NCBI GenBank assembly: GCA_032622095.1
Contig: CP136065.1
Location: 38,939,503 to 39,003,502 of the forward strand
Length of the DNA stretch: 64,000 nt
Origin: Siphonodentalium dalli
Lineage: Eukaryota > Mollusca > Scaphopoda > Gadilida > Siphonodentaliidae
Direction: 5' to 3'
Part shown: piece by piece, positions 33,146 through 43,410 of the stretch
Layout: the number at the start of each line of letters is the position of its first letter
How positions within the stretch are numbered: the stretch's first letter is position 1
The notes under the pieces: generated by a model
Told to the model about the DNA's origin: nothing
The model's database searches: none
Seen by the model: only the letters and a program-made list of their open reading frames with translations
Program-made: the position numbers and the translations under genes

Positions 33146-35039
33146 TAGATAGATAGATACTTTATTGCGCAATCGCTATACGGATACAGGATATGGCAAA
33201 GAAAGAAAAAAAATAAAAAATATATACATAAACATGCAAATAAAATATATGACTAGAATATTTGTGCTGAGTGATTACAGTGTTATTGTCGTAATATTTC
33301 GGCTTCAATTAAATATTTACTCAGAGCTCTGCTCAGTTGTTTATCATTAGATTTGAATATTTCTTGAAGCTTTTCGCGCTCGTCTAACACATCGTAATTT
33401 GATATCACATTCTTCGCGTAACTGCTAAAGACTTGCCTAGGATTGTGGTACTTCGGGCAGTGTAATAAAAAGTGAGACTCATCTTCGATAGGTTTATCTT
33501 TAGCGGGCATATTATGACTACATTGTTTGCAAGTTCGTTCCTCTACGGGGATTGGATTAGGTTTCACATGTCTGCCTATTTCTATTTCTAGCTTGTGTGA
33601 GCTTGTAACAAGTTTCGATATTGGACGTCTCTCATTTCGAGATAACGTTGTTAAATAAGAAGCCCTTGTTTCAAAATCTGTTTTGATTTTTCCCATAAAT
33701 TCTAATTTACTATTTTCTGCACATGCACCTTTTATATCAAGGTGCCTCCATGCTTGTCGGAAATGGTCTTTTAATCGGGATTGAAATTTCTCCCCAAAAG
33801 TATCTATGTTGACTGATTTTGGTGATTCCCACACGTACCCAAATCCATATTTATATAAGTTATTTTTAATACACTGTAACCACTCATTATCTGCATCACA
33901 AGAAATCAATTTTAAACATTTATACACCAATCGTTTATCACACAAAGTGTTAGCTCGAAGCCAATAGACTATCATGTTCCTTAATACATTGATATAGATC
34001 GGAAATCTACCCATTTCGGCTAGTACAGCCATATTAGATGTGTTTCTAAATAATCCCAAAATTCGTTAACAAAATTGTGTGTGGAATTTTTCGATGGGAT
34101 TTTCCTTGCGACTTTCTGAATAGTCACCCCATATTTCAGATCCATAAGTCAATATCGGTTTTACACAAGAATCAAAAAGTTTGCACGTGACATCAATGGG
34201 TGCCGAGTCGTCACATGTTCTTTGTAGTGAAAAATGAGCTCTCGATGCTCTAATCTTTAAATCGTTTAATGCATGTGAGAAAGTGCCAGACGCCGCTAGT
34301 TTCAACCCAAGATATGTATATTGTTGTGTCGTTTCCAACGTATAAGTACCAATTTGAAAAGGATTGTGTTTTAGTTTTTTTCCACTTTTGTTAAAAATCA
34401 ATATTTTGGTCTTATTTTTGTTCACAGTTAGTTTCCACCGCGTACAAAAAATGTTCAGTTGAGTCAACATTGTTTGCAAGCCGTCTTGTGACTCCGAAGT
34501 TAATACGAGATCGTCAGCGTACATTACACACGGTACTTTAAAATTATCTATGCAAGGTGCATGCATGTCGTCGGCCATTAGTTCTTCTGCTAGACCATCT
34601 ACGAAAATATTGAATAATAAAGGGCTAAGGTTATTTCCTTGCATTAAGCCGATTTGGCTGTTTATGGGTGCAGTAAGAGAATTTCCATTGATTTTTAACC
34701 TTGAAGAATAACTGGTTATTATTTCTTTCAAGCACATATAGATGTTTCCCCCAATTCCTAGATTTAATAGTTTATATAATAATCCTTCTCGCCAGACACT
34801 GTCGAATGCCTTTTTGAAGTCCACAAAGCATGTGTATAATTTTTTTCCATCATTTATACGTTTTTCAATTAAACATTTTAAAATAAATAAATTGTCTGTG
34901 GTCCTGTAATTCTTTCTGAAGCCACACTGATATTCGGAAGGAACCTCCATTTCGTTTAAGTATTCGTCTAGACGCACAAGAAGAATGCTGGCATACATTT
35001 TCCCAAGAACACTAGTTAATGTCAGAACACTAGTTAATG
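33146..35039 (-). mobile_element. 5'-truncated LINE inserted in satellite B
   Basis: The 3' end lies at the left: a (TATC)n tail (33131-33160) next to CAATAAAG on the element strand. The 5' end stops inside the RT domain at LTSVLGK. Satellite B breaks at GATGTATAG on the left and resumes at ATGCATGGTATCC on the right, both from an A-type monomer, with only about two satellite bases missing. A 16-base motif AGAACACTAGTTAATG occurs twice at the 5' junction (35006 and 35024). Confidence 0.9.
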
Positions 35040-35088
35040 CATGGTATCCCTCATGGTTAATCATAATCATAATGGAATAAAATGTCAT
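33283..35088 (-). pseudogene. LINE ORF2: reverse transcriptase and C-terminal domain, one nonsense codon
   Basis: About 600 codons in a single frame with one in-frame TAA (34066-34068) splitting it into 340 and 258 residues. The reading ...FHTQFC-stop-RILGLFRNTSN is otherwise seamless. Visible RT motifs: FVDFKKAFDSVW (motif A, catalytic D), GLMQGNNLSPLLFNIFVDGL (motif B), CVMYADDLVL (motif C, catalytic DD), LTVNKNKTKILIF (motif D) and YTYLGLKL (motif E), then VKPILTYGSEIWG. Near the C-terminus RTCKQCSHNM...HFLLHCPKY gives a zinc knuckle. The endonuclease and RT motifs 0-1 are missing. The first 16 or so codons from 35088 are satellite, not element. It cannot be autonomous. I/Jockey-like in character; clade not proven. 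Confidence 0.88.
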
Positions 35089-35145
35089 ATGATAAATATA
35101 AAATTATGTATAGAGATGAATGGCATCCCTCGTGGATAATATGCC
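35040..35145 (+). repeat. Satellite B, continuation after the LINE
   Basis: Resumes with GCATGGTATCCCTCATGG (A-type) and TTAATCATAATCATAATGG, then one B-like unit (ATGAATGGCATCCCTCGTGG), after which the array ends. Confidence 0.85.
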
Positions 35146-35730
35146 TATATATGGTCACAACATGGACATCAAATACTCTCAGTTAAGACATCGTTAGGGA
35201 CGTGGCTATGCGGTCTACGTTGGTCGGGGACAGCATGTAATTCCCAACTACACACACAGTCTACAAATTTCGGAAATGTCATTTGTACTGGAACTTTTCA
35301 ACTAATGGTTGGAACATTTCAAGCGATTATTGCCCCGTGTCTAGTACTTTCATTTCCGTGATTCATTTTGCGAACGACAACAGTTCATGTTGAATTCAGA
35401 GATATTCGTCAACAACATTACTAATGGTTCTATTCAACGCAAGATATAAGTCTCCTTAAACGTATATTTGTAAAAAAGTATATGACTGAACTTTAACCTT
35501 CAGAAAGTTGCGGTAGAATACGGTACAGTCATGATATAATGGTGATCTGGTATTGACATGCAGTACTTAGAAACTATATCAAAAGGATGTTTTTCAATTA
35601 TCATTACTATATTGTGCGTCGATGTACAATTGGGAGTTATGTTTTTTTTCTAACGCATGTGTTATTGTTTAGAATAGAGCATGATACTAAACGTCTTTTT
35701 GAATTATCTCATGCATGTGCATGCATTAAA
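35146..35730. other. Non-coding stretch
   Basis: No gene recognised; the 69-codon frame at 35587 is not supported and runs into the NHL fragment. Confidence 0.4.
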
Positions 35731-35900
35731 TGGTTGACGCATATTCCGACGGGTCAGGTTACTGGTATTACTAAGCGACTATGTTCCATCACTTGATAAC
35801 TGCAGTTGTACAGACGTAAACGTTGGCTCCAAACACACATGTATCCGCCGGATTAGACCCACCACACGGTATCGTTCTGAGATGTGTCGCCAGACCCTGT
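35731..35900 (-). pseudogene. NHL-propeller fragment of the TRIM-like family
   Basis: The minus strand encodes ATHLRTIPCGGSNPADTCVF and GANVYVC, which match blade 5 of TRIM-like gene 2 (ATHLRTIPCGGSNP, CVFGTNIYVC). A one-base deletion then breaks the frame and an 18-base deletion follows, while TCGCTTAGTAATACCAG and the GACGCATATTCC region still align with both intact genes. It lies immediately 3' of gene 1 yet is closer to gene 2 in the RTIPCGGSNP region. It is a dead remnant of a third gene or of a tandem duplication. Confidence 0.85.
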
Positions 35901-35940
35901 GACTTTCCGTCTAATGTATACGGGAAGTTCGCTCGACATG

Positions 35941-37434
35941 TTACAGCTGACCCACGAATGATGTGATAGAGTCATCCACCCCATTTGAAACCATGAAACA
36001 CATCCTGGTAGGGTTGACGCAAATTCCGACGGGTTTGGTTACTGATATTACTGAGCGACTACGTTGTCCGTCACGGCTCAGTTCCATCACTTGATTACTG
36101 CCGTTGTTGCAGACGTAAATGTTGCCCCCAAACACACACAGGCCCATCGGACCAAACCCGCCACACGATATCGTTTTGACACGTGCCGTGAGATCCGGAG
36201 ACAACACCACCACCTGATCTGCTGTATAATCCGTCACAAACACGACGTCGGCATTCTGTGATGCAGCCACGCCCCATGGCTTATTGAAGACGTGTGGCGA
36301 CTGAGCAATGACGTCACCATTGGTTGTTAGTGCACGCACGCAACTATCATTGTAACATGCAACGACTAATTTGTCACCGACAGATCCGATACCTGCACAT
36401 CCTCCGGATACAAGAAACGATGATTGTTGACTGAGATCTGAGACTCGAAACACCGATATCATTTTTTTATTTTGATGCGTTACGTAGATGAGACCATTCA
36501 GATGACAAATGCCAGCCGGTTGGGAAGGGAACGTGAGCGCAACAGACTTTGTGGTTTTACCGCTTTGAGTTACCAAAAGGAGCTTGTACGGATAGCAAGA
36601 TGCAATAATCATATCAGACGTCGGCTTTTTGTTCTGGAACGCCATAACCGAGTGAGTTCCACCACCAGAAAATTTGAATTCCTTTACTAATTGAATGATG
36701 GGCTTCTGACAAACACCAATATTACAAAAATCCTCCAAAATATTCGTTATAGAATCCAAATTTTCTTTATTGGTGACGGCCTCGTAATCGATCATTGATA
36801 TGTTTTCGAAATTAATCAGCATGCTTTTTGAATTTGATATAGCCTGGTGGAGCTTCAGAGAGCGATCGTTCTGGGATTTGGCCCTTTGTGCAGCAGATAC
36901 TTGAGAAGTAGCCCGTGATTCGACAGGAACGCCCTCTCCTCCCGGGTTTATTGCCGCCCCTTCGCATGAATGTGATTCCGCCTCTTTTTCTGGTAACAGT
37001 TCTACCTGTCTCTCTTTCTTCAGTTCGGACAGAACGTTTACTATCTTATCCACGCACTTTGCTGCCATCTTGTGCTTTGACATTGCATCTCTAACGCGAT
37101 TGAGCGTTTTCTGCTCGCAATCATCAACGATCCGTCGAATCTCAGAAAATAAATTCTGTACCTCCGTCATCATATCCTTCTCTCTTCCGTCCTGTCTTGT
37201 TAACCAACCGGGAACAGATTCCTGTCGCTCTTTTGCTTCTGATATTAATTTATCAACACTCGTATCGTATTCTTTGATATCCGCTTCCATTTTTGCTATC
37301 GCCTTCAACAGTTTTTCTGTTTCACATTTTGGATATGCGACTGAATGACACGAGAAACAGCATGGTGTGGAGTGGGTGGCACAGAATGAGTTAATAGGTT
37401 GGGAGTGCAGCTCACAAAACTCGGCGGTGGACAT
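35941..37434 (-). CDS. TRIM-like protein 1: B-box, coiled coil, NHL-type propeller (no RING)
   Basis: 497 residues from MSTAEFC. B-box zinc finger at 7-37 (C7-x2-H10-x7-C18-x2-H21-x4-C26-x2-C29), the usual final His pair replaced by HSVAYPKC. Helical coiled-coil region about 40-150 (AKMEADIKEYDTSVDKLI...), a Ser/Glu-rich linker to about 250, then about 255-497 with six propeller blades of NHL type, e.g. PAGICHLNGLIYVTHQ, PWGVAASQNADVVFVTDY, PMGLCVFGGNIYVCNN and PVGICVNPTRMCFMVSNG. With no RING it probably lacks E3 ligase activity of its own and may act as a scaffold or partner; that is inference from TRIM biology. The frame is open 23 codons further upstream, but TTTTATTTTTCAG ends just before the ATG on the coding strand, as in gene 2, so those codons are probably intron. 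Up to one 5' non-coding exon is unseen. Confidence 0.85.
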   Translation of the reverse strand: MSTAEFCELHSQPINSFCATHSTPCCFSCHSVAYPKCETEKLLKAIAKMEADIKEYDTSVDKLISEAKERQESVPGWLTRQDGREKDMMTEVQNLFSEIRRIVDDCEQKTLNRVRDAMSKHKMAAKCVDKIVNVLSELKKERQVELLPEKEAESHSCEGAAINPGGEGVPVESRATSQVSAAQRAKSQNDRSLKLHQAISNSKSMLINFENISMIDYEAVTNKENLDSITNILEDFCNIGVCQKPIIQLVKEFKFSGGGTHSVMAFQNKKPTSDMIIASCYPYKLLLVTQSGKTTKSVALTFPSQPAGICHLNGLIYVTHQNKKMISVFRVSDLSQQSSFLVSGGCAGIGSVGDKLVVACYNDSCVRALTTNGDVIAQSPHVFNKPWGVAASQNADVVFVTDYTADQVVVLSPDLTARVKTISCGGFGPMGLCVFGGNIYVCNNGSNQVMELSRDGQRSRSVISVTKPVGICVNPTRMCFMVSNGVDDSITSFVGQL

Positions 37435-37520
37435 TATGGACTTTCCTGAAAAATAAAATTGCTCTATCATTAAGCTCTTGTCACCAGCTACCAATTCACA
37501 CACAATGACAAATTCTTATC
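37435..37520 (-). promoter_or_regulatory. Probable intron acceptor 5' of TRIM-like gene 1
   Basis: On the coding strand a pyrimidine-rich TTTTATTTTTCAG ends at 37446, 11 bases before the ATG. Gene 2 has the same acceptor 7 bases before its ATG, and the two upstream sequences align for about 60 bases (AATGATAGA, TTCTATTTTTCAG-like), which supports a shared intron. Confidence 0.6.
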
Positions 37521-37617
37521 TATTCGAATATTCTTTATGCATGCCCACTGCAAAAGATAGCAACGCTAGCGTCTATAGTTATGATATGTGCATGTTTTAA
37601 ATATAGACCTGACATAT

Positions 37618-38245
37618 TTAATACTAGCAGGTTAGCCCGCCACTGGCGGCATTGGTCCCATGGATTTGGTCGATCCATTTATTTTTGTTTTTCAAGGTAA
37701 ACCCGTACAGACACGCCGACAGCATGCTATCATATAAGCCGAAACAAATATTCCCCGTCCCGAGTTTAACAATCATTACAAATTTCACGTCGCTGCCACC
37801 GCTGGCTACCGAGATATCGCCCAATGTCATTTTTGGGTATCCGTTTCAAGGTCAAGGTCACCTCGGGCGCACAAACTGACCCGACGAAAATCTCCCCGTC
37901 CCTTGGAACCCCTAAGTACGAAATTTCGTCTCGATATCTCCCCAGTTTCCGAGACGGTCAAATGCCGTATATATTTTCACTAAAGTAGATAAACGCTCTT
38001 TAATAGCGACGCCTCATAGACAAACGCTCATTAATTATCACGCGATTAACCCATCAATCGCCATTACGGTGGTAGTTGAAGGGCGAAGGAGTGTTCGCAC
38101 GGGCTCGCGAATGGTCCGAATGCACTGCCTGTGCAGTTTTACCTTTACACAGCAAGTTTGGGTTCAATCTGACCAGCAGTTCTCGAGTCTATAGCGTACA
38201 TATATACAATATACGGAAGTCTCAAAATATATAGTAGATTTGTCG
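37618..38245 (+). mobile_element. CCGACTTCGTCCGGGC-family relative (copy 4, diverged)
   Basis: The left end TACTAGCAGGTTAGCCCGCC and the right end GTCTCAAAATATATAGTAG echo copy 2 (TAGCAAGGTTACCCGAC and TCTTCAAAATATATAGGAG). It contains TCAAGGTCAAGGTCAC (37848-37863) and the words AACGCTCTTTA (37992) and AACGCTCATTA (38023). It is non-coding and lies 5' of TRIM-like gene 1. Confidence 0.6.
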
Positions 38246-39390
38246 GCATGAGTTATTAAAGTGGGATATCGTTCTCCTCTAATGAATGTATGGTGACACA
38301 GTTTCGCATGTTAACATGAAACTGGACTAATGTTGCACCGGGACATCACATTCTAGCGGCCTATTCATTTTCCTGGACAAGAGCAGGGGTTGTGTTGGGA
38401 ATTTGATCTAGATTCACCAACTGCAAGACAGAGTTAAGTCCCCACGCTACGCCGATCTGACCATTCCCACCACGTATACATAATGTAAGGAAATTTTACA
38501 TCTTTTATTTGACTTTTGTCGGTTACAATTCAGTTTGCATTATATATTCCGAGAAGCTGATCTGTCCATATTTATTTGGAAATTGGCCGGCTCAAATTAA
38601 ACTTAATTGTAATCGACAGCAGTCTTGAATAAAACAGTACAGAACTGTGCCTTGCAGTTCGTTGGATTTAGGAACATGGCTTAAAGGGGCACTTTGATTA
38701 TTGCGATATAACCAAGAAGCGGGCCCCGTTGGTTCAGAGTGCCCGGATGAAGATAATTAATCGAGTGTGCTTCTCGCAGTACGAGCTAACTGCATGGCCT
38801 CCTATAGCCTGATACCGGAGTACGATGCGTATGTCTCTTGGGAAAGCAGACGAAATTCCTAAACGATGTACATCTGTTAGGAATTTCGTCGGCTTTTCAA
38901 AGAGACAGGCTATTTGGCCATGCGTTTGTCACAACAGACCTGTTTCTTGCGTGCATGCATAATTCGTGTTTTATTGATAGTAATGATGAAAAGAGTAATG
39001 GCTTGTATTAATCGAATAATATAAATGAAGTTAGTTTGCCGCATCGTAATCAGGATGGACTTTATTTTACCTGCAGCTACGGACTGTTCATTCTTGAAAG
39101 TGCAGCCTATACTCGTATAGTAAAACTCGAAATTATGCTTTCAAGATTCATATCAAGGCGACGTCCAGACGCGGGATGTTGGTCAGTTTCTGTGCCGAGG
39201 TTAGGGACGTACATTAGCGATGGCGGGGTTGTTGACGGGGTGTCACGCGTGCAAATATATACATGTAGTGACATTAGCACTAACCTTTACTAATAAAAAT
39301 AAATTGAGTTCGTGTGTCTGTCCGGAAAAAGGCGACAAAACGACTTAACCCCTCTGAAAATGTGGTCATAGGGTCATATCATACACGTAA
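38246..39390. other. Non-coding stretch with one hairpin
   Basis: A hairpin lies at 38831-38910: ATGTCTCTTGGGAAAGC and AGACGAAATTCCTAA pair with TTAGGAATTTCGTCGGC and TTTCAAAGAGACAG around GATGTACATC. From 39285, TAAAAATAAATTGAGTTCGT and GTCTGTCCGG look like the head of a repeat. No gene recognised. Confidence 0.5.
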
Positions 39391-40443
39391 CCCGGGGATT
39401 AAGGGCGCTAATAATGTTTATGACTTTGGCTATATATAGGCGATCAAACGGAGTGGCAGATCGGCAGATTAAAAAAAAAATCGAAATGTTTTTGAATTTG
39501 GGAATAGATTTTTACAATTTGTTTTGCTTAATCCTATTTTATGGATGTTAGTGTTGAAGACTATTATAATATTTAAGGAAGGGGCAGTCCTGTCAACAAA
39601 TTTGGTATTTTGAAAAAAAATTGATTTTGAAGCCATTTTCACCAAGCTTGGTGTTATTTCTTTAAAATGGGGAATTTGACCCTAAAAATAATATAATAAA
39701 AAAAATTCCCGGACCCCTGTGTCTTATATATATGTACTTTTAGTATTATGACCAATTTGTGCCAGGGGCCAGTGGTAGTACTATTCATGTGTGTTTCCGA
39801 ATACGTTGTTCGAATAAATAGGATTATCATTATTTGTGGCTGAGACATGAGAAGCTGCATAATTTGATAAATAAAACGCTATTTCAGAATGCATTTTAGC
39901 TCAAGCTGCTGAACATGAAAATTCAAGTTGAGATATTGCCAATTTTCCATGGGTTGGTATCCATCGCCAGTGGTTTCCGAACACAAGTACGTCCGTCGAC
40001 AATTTCCATTGGCATAGGCTACAGGTTGTAACTTTGGTCGGATCATTATGAGACTGTTGGAATTGGTAACATATAGATTGGGAACGAGTCATTTTGTGGG
40101 CCAGTCGGCAAAAACATGCATCATATATCTCAAATTTCAATCTATATAGTATACGGGCTAGATTCCGCCATGCACCGAAAGCGTCAAAATGTGCGATATT
40201 AGCGCATGTTTCGGCGCGCCGAAAGCGACAAAACGTGCGCCGTAACGACGCACATTTTGTCGCTTTCGGCGCGTTACTAATGGCGCACTTTTTGTCGCTT
40301 TCTGCGCGTCGAAACATGCGTTAATATCGCACATTTTGTCGTTTTCGGTGGCGGCATCTAGCCCGTATACTATATATAGATTGAAATTTGAGATATATGT
40401 TTCCTAATGTTCCTAATAGTATTCCACACCAATGATATTCCAA
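39391..40443 (+). repeat. 1.05-kb tandem duplication, unit 1
   Basis: Starts CCCGGGGATTAAGGGCGCT and ends AGTATTCCACACCAATGATA. The same 5'-to-3' order recurs from 40444, so the period is 1053 bases. It contains a large hairpin at about 40130-40399. CAAATTTCAATCTATATAGT, ATACGGGCTAGATTCCGCC and the AAGCGACAAAA/TTTTGTCGCTTTC core are mirrored on the right arm. No ORF of note. Confidence 0.9.
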
Positions 40444-41295
40444 CCCGGGGATTAAGGGCGCTGATAATGTTTATAACTGTTGCTATATATAGGCGATCAA
40501 ACGGACGGGCAGATCGGCAGATTATTAAAAAATCGATCAATTTTTGGCCGGAATTTGGGAATGGATTTTTAAAACTTGTTTTGCTTTATCCCATTTTATG
40601 GATGTTAGTTTTAAAGACTATTATACTATTTAAGGAAGGGGCAGTCCTGTCAACACATTTGGTATTTTGAAAAAATTGTGATTTTGAAGCCATTTTCACC
40701 AAGCTTGGTGTTATTTCTTTAAAGTGGGGAATGTGACCCTAAAAATAATATAATAAAAAAAATTCCCGGACCCCTGTGTCTTATATATATGTGTGTTTCC
40801 GAATACGTTGTTCGAATAAATAGGATTATCATTATTTGTGGCTGAGACATGAGAAGCTGCATAATTTGATAAATAAAACGCTATTTCAGAATGCATTTTA
40901 GCTCAAGCTGCTGAACATGAAAATTCAAGTTGAGATATTGCCAATTTTCCATGGGTTGGTATCCATCGCCAGTGGTTTCCGAACACAAGTACGTCCGTCG
41001 ACAATTTCCATTGGCATAGGCTACAGGTTGTAACTTTGGTCGGATCATTATGAGACTGTTGGAATTGGTAACATATAGATTGGGAACGAGTCATTTTGTG
41101 GGCCAGTCGGCAAAAACATGCATCATATATCTCAAATTTCAATCTATATAGTATACGGTCTAGATTCCGCCATGCACCGTAACGACGCACATTTGTCGCT
41201 TTCGGCGCGTTGGCACACTTTTTGTCGCTTTCGGCGCGCACCGTAAGCGCCATTAGGAAGTGGCCATAATAGTATTCCATACAATTGATATTCTA
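40444..41295 (+). repeat. 1.05-kb tandem duplication, unit 2 (shortened)
   Basis: 852 bases, colinear with unit 1 but lacking about 50 bases after CTTATATATATGTG (the block holding CCAGGGGCCAGTGG) and most of the hairpin's right arm. Otherwise nearly identical, so the duplication is recent relative to the deletions. Confidence 0.9.
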
Positions 41296-41461
41296 ATGCA
41301 ATTATTATGCTGATCGCCTCATCATTCTTTGTGTCTGGCGAATTACAATTCATGCTAATGGCAGACATTTGTATATGGCGCTATCACAACGATCATGACA
41401 TTTGGAACTTATTCCCTTCCCTATATATATATTCCTTATTTTCAAAAATGTCGCTTTCGGC

Positions 41462-41690
41462 TGACTTGACGGCATGGGTGTGTGGCCCGCCCCAAATACC
41501 ACATAGAAACACCCCGACCTCCACCCATCACCCCCCGCGGGTGGTACCACCCCGAGGGGTGAAAATTGGGTATGGACCATTTTCGAGAATGGTAAGGATT
41601 TCGACCGATTTAACGGAATGTGTGGGTGGCCCGCCCTAAATACCACCTAAAAACACTCCTAGCCACCACGTATCACCCCCGGGTGGTAGG
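41462..41690. repeat. About 140-bp tandem repeat, two units
   Basis: GTGGCCCGCCCCAAATACCAC at 41490 recurs as GTGGCCCGCCCTAAATACCA at 41625, each followed by AAAACAC-C and a CCCGGGTGGTA-like end. Confidence 0.65.
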
Positions 41691-41719
41691 CCTACCTCCC
41701 AACCCAAAACATATAATAT

Positions 41720-42968
41720 ATGGGAGGCCAAATTCACATTTAATAATGAATTGCCATTACGCTTAAGCGTAATTAATTACGCTTAATTGCGCTTAAGCGC
41801 AATCAATTGCGCTTAAGCGAAATTGTGACTACTATCTAACCTACCCATAAACTATTAGCATGACCTGGTGTATCACCTAGCAACACAAGATGAGCATTGG
41901 GCTAATTTTGACCTGTACTCAACAGTCAAACTGTGGGTATGTGTTCAACAAGGAGAATCCCCTAATTACATATTATCAGCATCCCTCTATCCAAAGAATT
42001 GATGTCGCCTTCCCGGAACTCTAGGAATGTTTTGTATGATGTTTTTAATGTATTTTTGCACAGATTTTAGCCTTTACTATGGTAATATCCTATACATGCA
42101 TGCTGTGTCACTGCATGAGGGCTTTCTTACCTCATACAGTAATGCTCTATTTAATCGACTTCTTAACCACAGCAGAATTATGGGTAACTTTTCAGGATTT
42201 AGTCGGAAATATGGCTTGTTGCCATTCATCGAAAAGCTCTCGAGAGCTTTCCGATGAATGGCAACAAGCCATATTTCCGACTAAATCCTGAAAAGTTATC
42301 CATAATTCTGCTGTGGTTAAGGAGTCGATTAATTAGAGCATTAATGTATGGTTTACTTATTGACTTAAATCAGGGGGAAAAAACTCTATTTTCATATTAT
42401 CAGCATCCCTGCAGCTGATCCCTGTCCAAAAAATGGTGTGTAATTACTGGAGCTTTGATGTCTCAGTCCTGAAGCTCTAGTTTTTCTTATTAAATCAGCA
42501 GCTCTTGCACAAATCTATAGTATTTCCATGATCATATAGTGTGAATGTGGTGTCACCGAGGGCTTGCTTCCCTCATATGGTGTGCCTGTATACTCGAAAA
42601 ATTTAGAAAATCAATGTCGCCCCGACTAATACAGAAAGTAATGCTATTGCAAGTAGCCCCAACTAATATATACCGAAGATAATATAATGCTATCACGAAT
42701 CGCTCCAACTAAAACAGAAGGTGAGACTATTGCGAGTCAGCCATTTTGATAAAGAAGTTGGGCTAGCTCCCTACCCATCCAAACCAATGAAACCAAGAAG
42801 TGACATGTCAATAGGAGTTAATGCTAAGTTATGGAGAAACCTATTTATTCACCAGGGGTGTTTTGTTACATATAACCATGAATTGCGCTTAAGCGCAAAT
42901 AATTACGCTTAAGCGCAATGATTGCGCTTAAGCGCAATTGATTATTAAATGTGAATTTGGCCTCCCAT
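41720..42968. mobile_element. 1.25-kb TIR element with palindromic TTGCGCTTAAGCGCAA arrays
   Basis: Ends ATGGGAGGCCAAATTCACAT and its inverted match (41720 and 42968) continue through TTTAATAAT-AATTGCG for about 90 bases. Inside each end sit three to four copies of a 16-base perfect palindrome TTGCGCTTAAGCGCAA or one-base variants (41757-41825 and 42885-42942). The interior has a partial direct duplication (41955-42145 with 42393-42585) and a nested foldback at 42133-42350. No transposase ORF. Superfamily not determined, because the target duplication is not clear. Confidence 0.8.
42133..42350. mobile_element. Foldback MITE (copy 1), nested
   Basis: Nearly full-length hairpin of 218 bases. 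CATACAGTAATGCTCTATTT, AATCGACT-CTTAACCACAG and CAGAATTATGGGTAACTTTT through CATTCATCGAAAAGCTCT pair with the right arm ending GAGCATTAATGTATG. A second copy lies at 58285-58500. Confidence 0.9.
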
Positions 42969-42984
42969 AATAATAGCTTACTAG

Positions 42985-43027
42985 AGACTGGGACTCATAT
43001 AATATATAATAATATATTAGTCCCAGC
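42985..43027. repeat. CTGGGACT...AGTCCCAG hairpin, copy 1
   Basis: CTGGGACTCATATAATATAT pairs with ATATATTAGTCCCAG. A similar hairpin lies at 44363-44401. Both are followed by CTACA. Confidence 0.7.
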
Positions 43028-43090
43028 TACATGTAGGTAGAAATGTGAACAGTAGACATCCTGAGATACAAACAATATATATTATTGATT

Positions 43091-43410
43091 GTTTGATTTT
43101 CCAACCAGTATTTAGTGGGGGAATGTGTTGTTTTTAGACCAACAGCAGTATATTCTTCTACTTTTGGTCCAAAGTTTGGTCGGAATGGCTATCGGTTGAA
43201 CAATTTAGGTTTAGAGGGTGTCAGGTTGGACATTTCAGTTGGAAATGTTTGAGGTACCATTTGGAAAATTCAACTGGGGGGGGGGGGTGCAAAGTAGTAT
43301 TTCAAGAACATTTGACTTTGGTCTGGTTCAATTTTGAAAATGTCAAGGTGGACAAACCCAAGTTTCCCAACCACCCACCAATGGGGACCATCTACATGTA
43401 GCCACCTCCC
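43091..43410 (+). repeat. Dispersed TTGGAA-rich repeat, copy 2
   Basis: Matches 18989-19262 in order: TTTGAT-TTCCAACCAGTATTTA, GTTTTTAGACCAACA, GGAATGGCTATCGGTTG, CAATGGGGAC and ATGTAGCCAC. A G-run of about 13 lies at 43271. Confidence 0.65.

Noticed and set aside
37435..37503. In-frame upstream extension of TRIM-like gene 1 by 23 residues
   Set aside because: The stretch contains the TTTTATTTTTCAG acceptor shared with gene 2, where the same bases are out of frame; the MSTAEFC start is common to both genes.
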